DNA from: Deinococcus sp.
Lineage (GTDB): Bacteria; Deinococcota; Deinococci; Deinococcales; Deinococcaceae
Assembly: GCF_030523985.1 (NCBI RefSeq)
Contig: NZ_JAUNHK010000075.1
Coordinates: 1 to 8,331 of the forward strand
Direction of reading: 5' to 3'
DNA length: 8,331 bases
How positions within the stretch are numbered: position 1 is the first letter of the stretch; each line of letters begins with the position of its first letter. The notes beneath the pieces were generated by a model. The model had not been told where the DNA came from, made no database searches, and was given only the letters and a program-made list of their open reading frames with translations. Below, one piece after another: positions 7,645 through 8,331 of this stretch. Made by a program: the position numbers and the translations under genes.

Positions 7645-7671
7645 GCCGGAGCCATGTGCTTCGGCTTTTTT
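7645..7671 (+). terminator. Intrinsic terminator of groESL, probably bidirectional
   Basis: The stem GCCGGAGC/GCTTCGGC (7645-7652 with 7658-7665) has eight pairs including one G-U, a CATGT loop and a run of six T. An A-run at 7638-7642 just before the stem gives a T-run on the other strand too, so it can also stop transcription of the convergent ASCH gene. Confidence 0.88.
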
Positions 7672-7678
7672 GGTGCTT

Positions 7679-7692
7679 TGAAGCTAGCTTCA
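7679..7692. other. Perfect 14-bp palindrome over the stop codon of the ASCH gene
   Basis: TGAAGCTAGCTTCA reads the same on both strands. It contains the TGA stop of the minus-strand gene (7690-7692) and the rare tetramer CTAG at its centre. A protein-binding site is possible, but chance cannot be excluded. Confidence 0.5.
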
Positions 7693-8133
7693 GGGTTGCG
7701 GCCAGACCACCTCAAAGGTTTCGCATTGCACGGCTTCTTTGTCTGTAAAGGGGTGTTCTGTCTGCTGGCGCAGAAAAAAGTGGCGGTGAGCTTCGCGCCA
7801 CCAGTCCAGGGTCAGGTCGCCCTCGCCTTCAGCCGCAGCAAAGGCAGCGGAAACTTCAAGGAAAGGCACCTGCTCTACCTGCACGGTGCGGATAATGGCC
7901 CTGGGCTGGTTCCGTCCGTCCAGCACGATAGAGAGCATGCCCTCATAAACACTCGGGTCAGCAGGCCATCCTGTCGTGGCTGTTTTTTTGCCGCTCAGTA
8001 CCAGAGCAAGCAGGCGGTCAGCCATCTCGGGTGAGTCTCCAAATTGGAAGGCTTCGGGGGCTTCGGTCAGGGCGGGGTCGTAAGCCTGTGCAAAGGCCAG
8101 GAGCCGTTTTTGCTGTTGTTCATCGGGGGTCAT
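7690..8133 (-). CDS. ASCH-domain protein, YhfF-like
   Basis: A 147-aa protein with the ASCH fold, a PUA-like beta barrel predicted to bind RNA or, in some members, to hydrolyse modified nucleosides such as N4-acetylcytidine. The hallmark GKKTATT is at 48-54, preceded by the helix PEMADRLLALVLSGKK. The C-terminal EGDLTLDWWREAHRHFF (104-120) and ETFEVVW (138-144) resemble the E. coli YhfF group, and the length fits. The molecular function of that group is not settled, so none is claimed. The start is ATG at 8133; no good Shine-Dalgarno lies upstream, so the mRNA may be leaderless or poorly initiated. It is convergent to groEL and shares its terminator. It is divergent from the next gene, separated by a 98-bp AT-rich region. 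Confidence 0.85.
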   Translation of the reverse strand: MTPDEQQQKRLLAFAQAYDPALTEAPEAFQFGDSPEMADRLLALVLSGKKTATTGWPADPSVYEGMLSIVLDGRNQPRAIIRTVQVEQVPFLEVSAAFAAAEGEGDLTLDWWREAHRHFFLRQQTEHPFTDKEAVQCETFEVVWPQP

Positions 8134-8179
8134 CTTGCTGCAAGTTTAGCGGCTGCCATCCTGTCGCTCCCAAATTTTC

Positions 8180-8208
8180 TTTCTAAAATAAATCGCTTTA
8201 CTTTTCAA
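8180..8208 (-). promoter_or_regulatory. Weak candidate promoter of the ASCH gene
   Basis: On the minus strand TTGAAA (8203-8208) and TAGAAA (8180-8185) are separated by 17 bases, giving five and four of six consensus matches. Transcription would begin about 40 bases before the ATG. The region is AT-rich, so such matches arise easily. An alternative is TAAACT nine bases before the ATG, which would give a leaderless mRNA. Confidence 0.35.
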
Positions 8209-8223
8209 ACCGATTTTGATAAT
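8197..8223 (+). promoter_or_regulatory. Putative promoter of the flavin oxidoreductase gene, giving a leaderless mRNA
   Basis: GATAAT at 8218-8223 matches the -10 box at five of six positions and ends eight bases before the ATG, so transcription should start at or next to the start codon. TTTACT at 8197-8202 is a fair -35 box with a short 15-base spacer. No Shine-Dalgarno is present, which supports a leaderless start. Confidence 0.6.
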
Positions 8224-8231
8224 CTCTTGCC

Positions 8232-8331
8232 ATGAAGAAGATTGGTTTCCTTTCGTTCGGGCATTGGAACCCCCACCCGCAGGCCAAAACCCGCTCGGCG
8301 CGTGACGTGCTGCTGCAATCTATTGACCTCG
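8232..8331 (+). CDS. LLM-class (luciferase-like) flavin-dependent oxidoreductase, 5' part only
   Basis: Only the first 33 codons are in the window; the gene continues beyond it. The protein begins MKKIGFLSFGHWNPHPQAKT and continues into RSARDVLLQSIDL. This is typical of bacterial luciferase-like monooxygenases that use FMN or F420: a first barrel strand, then a loop, then a helix entering the conserved region. The family oxidises varied substrates such as alkanesulfonates and long-chain aldehydes, so no substrate is given. The start is ATG at 8232, chosen because a -10 box lies just upstream and the product aligns with family N-termini; no ribosome site is seen. It is divergent from the ASCH gene. 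Confidence 0.75.
   Translation, partial: MKKIGFLSFGHWNPHPQAKTRSARDVLLQSIDL

Overview
The window is chromosomal and high in G+C. It looks like Deinococcus, probably D. radiodurans or a close relative. The reasons are the style of the GroES/GroEL and DnaG proteins, the repeat-rich AT-poor gaps, a promoter whose -10 box sits directly before a start codon (leaderless genes are common in Deinococcus), and a HAIR-like HspR site before groES. The genus call is an inference from remembered sequences, not a search. No tRNA, rRNA, CRISPR or insertion sequence was found.

Layout. (1) 24-1784, plus strand: a complete dnaG primase. (2) 1785-1918: a 134-bp gap filled exactly by an element with imperfect terminal inverted repeats and three internal hairpins. 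(3) 5305 back to 1919, minus strand: four genes chained by 4-nt ATGA/GTGA overlaps. In transcription order they are a GGDEF diguanylate cyclase with a C-terminal ribbon-helix-helix-like tail, a GNAT acetyltransferase, a 546-aa deaminase-Nudix-methyltransferase fusion, and a histidine phosphatase. (4) 5306-5547: a divergent control region with a minus-strand promoter for the four-gene operon, a HAIR-like operator and a plus-strand promoter for groES. (5) 5548-7604, plus strand: groES and groEL, separated by 134 bp holding competing hairpins and a tandem octamer repeat. (6) 7605-7689: a tandem heptamer repeat and a strong bidirectional terminator. (7) 8133 back to 7690, minus strand: an ASCH-domain (YhfF-like) protein. 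(8) From 8232, plus strand: the first 33 codons of an LLM-class flavin oxidoreductase, cut by the window edge and apparently leaderless.

How the genes work together. dnaG and groESL are core housekeeping and stress genes. The least ordinary part is the minus-strand operon. It makes a putative c-di-GMP synthase that may also bind DNA, together with five small-molecule or nucleotide-modifying activities (acetyl transfer, deamination, diphosphate hydrolysis, methyl transfer, phosphate removal). Tight translational coupling suggests one process, either nucleotide-pool cleaning or the making of a modified nucleoside-like metabolite. The sequence does not say which. Its promoter lies back to back with the groES heat-shock promoter.
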